A DNA stretch of 64,000 bases, taken from the NCBI GenBank assembly GCA_963855995.1, contig OY979718.1:33334559-33398558 (forward strand). Direction: 5' to 3'. The stretch comes from Muricea muricata. Taxonomy: Eukaryota; Cnidaria; Anthozoa; Malacalcyonacea; Plexauridae. Positions 63,772 to 64,000 of this stretch are shown piece after piece. The stretch's first letter is position 1. Every line of letters starts with the position of its first letter. The notes beneath the pieces were generated by a model. That model did not search any database and was not told the DNA's origin. It saw only the letters and a list, made by a program, of their open reading frames with translations. A program made the translations under genes and the position numbers.

Positions 63772-64000
63772 TTAATATGTGGAAACACTGTTCTCTTTTA
63801 TATGTTTACTCAACCATATTAGGCATAACGTTATCTAAGCCATGACGTTATCATGCTGACGTTAGCCGCCATCTTGACTATTTATTAGCGCGCGCCGCCA
63901 GGATGAGCATCTGCTTATGCGAGGCTGATTAGAAGGTGGTGTGGGCAGAGATCTCACGAGAGATTTTTTAACGTTAAATCTAACGTTAGATCTAACGTTA
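63722..64000. repeat. Right terminal inverted repeat (cut by window end)
   Basis: Reverse complement of the left arm, beginning ATAAACTATTGCCCCAAGTA and reaching the AACGTTAGATC repeats at the last base of the window. Confidence 0.75.

Larger units (their letters stand above)
61219..64000. mobile_element. Compact Polinton-like element with long TIRs (right end cut by window)
   Basis: Left arm about 61219-61509 and right arm 63722-64000 are reverse complements at about 90% or better. Shared blocks include CGGCGCGCGCTAATAAATAG, TCAAGATGGCGGCTAACGTC, AAAAGAGAACAGTGTTT and ACTTGGGGCAATAGTTTAT. The 2.2 kb between them carries just two divergent genes: a packaging-type ATPase (plus) and a conserved small protein (minus). 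The arms run right up to, and for the ATPase into, the coding ends. Polymerase, integrase, protease and capsid genes of a full Polinton are absent. The outer right boundary and target duplication are outside the window. Confidence 0.7.

Overview
This is a eukaryotic, AT-rich, intron-bearing and very repeat-dense window, most likely from an anthozoan cnidarian (stony coral or sea anemone). That assignment is inference. It rests on the style of a single-exon rhodopsin-like receptor with an NFDRYLSTYHP motif, phase-1 EGF and von Willebrand A exons with GT/AG introns, and the mixture of transposable elements (Penelope-like, CR1-type LINE, Ty3/gypsy, ISL2EU, Polinton-like, many foldback MITEs). Nothing bacterial is present: no operons, rRNA, CRISPR or tRNA genes were recognised.

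Layout. 0-1.5 kb: 5'-truncated Penelope-like element on the minus strand. 2.2-3 kb: a perfect foldback with a 9-bp target duplication and a small secreted cysteine-rich peptide gene. 3.7-11.3 kb: nested inverted-repeat elements and pyrimidine tracts, plus one probable CBM20 (starch-binding) exon. 11.8-15.6 kb: a dead Ty3/gypsy element carrying two later MITE insertions, each with terminal inverted repeats and target duplications. 16.2-21.3 kb: a microsatellite-tailed repeat and a near full-length CR1-type LINE whose ORF1 and ORF2 are joined in one frame across a UGA-CUA-G stop context. 21.3-22.2 kb: a broken receptor gene touching the 5' end of that LINE. 22.8-24.8 kb: MITEs and a 12-bp minisatellite. 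27.85-31.77 kb: a complete ISL2EU DNA transposon with TIRs, AT target duplication, a THAP/DDE transposase and a SWIM/YqaJ/PHD partner. 32-33 kb: a long inverted-repeat element. 33.5-35.1 kb: a truncated Polinton-type DNA polymerase B. 35.6-37.7 kb: a SWIM-domain, probably transposon-derived gene split by a repeat. 40-47 kb: foldbacks, large direct repeats and a hierarchical satellite of palindromic 48-bp units. 48.5-55.2 kb: the one clear host multi-exon gene, for a secreted EGF/vWA protein, with a tandem segmental duplication that doubled an EGF exon. 58-61 kb: tandem and inverted repeats, one enclosing telomere-like sequence. 61.2 kb to the window end: a compact Polinton-like element with about 280-bp TIRs, a packaging-type ATPase and one divergent gene, the ATPase being split by a hAT MITE.

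The apparently intact protein-coding content is small: the EGF/vWA gene, the cysteine-rich peptide, the ISL2EU transposase and LINE ORF2. Most of the other coding regions are decayed mobile-element genes. The observations most worth following are the readthrough-type stop between the LINE ORFs, the two-gene Polinton-like element, the dated nesting of MITEs in the gypsy element, the hierarchical satellite, and the occupied/empty site pair inside the duplicated EGF exon unit.
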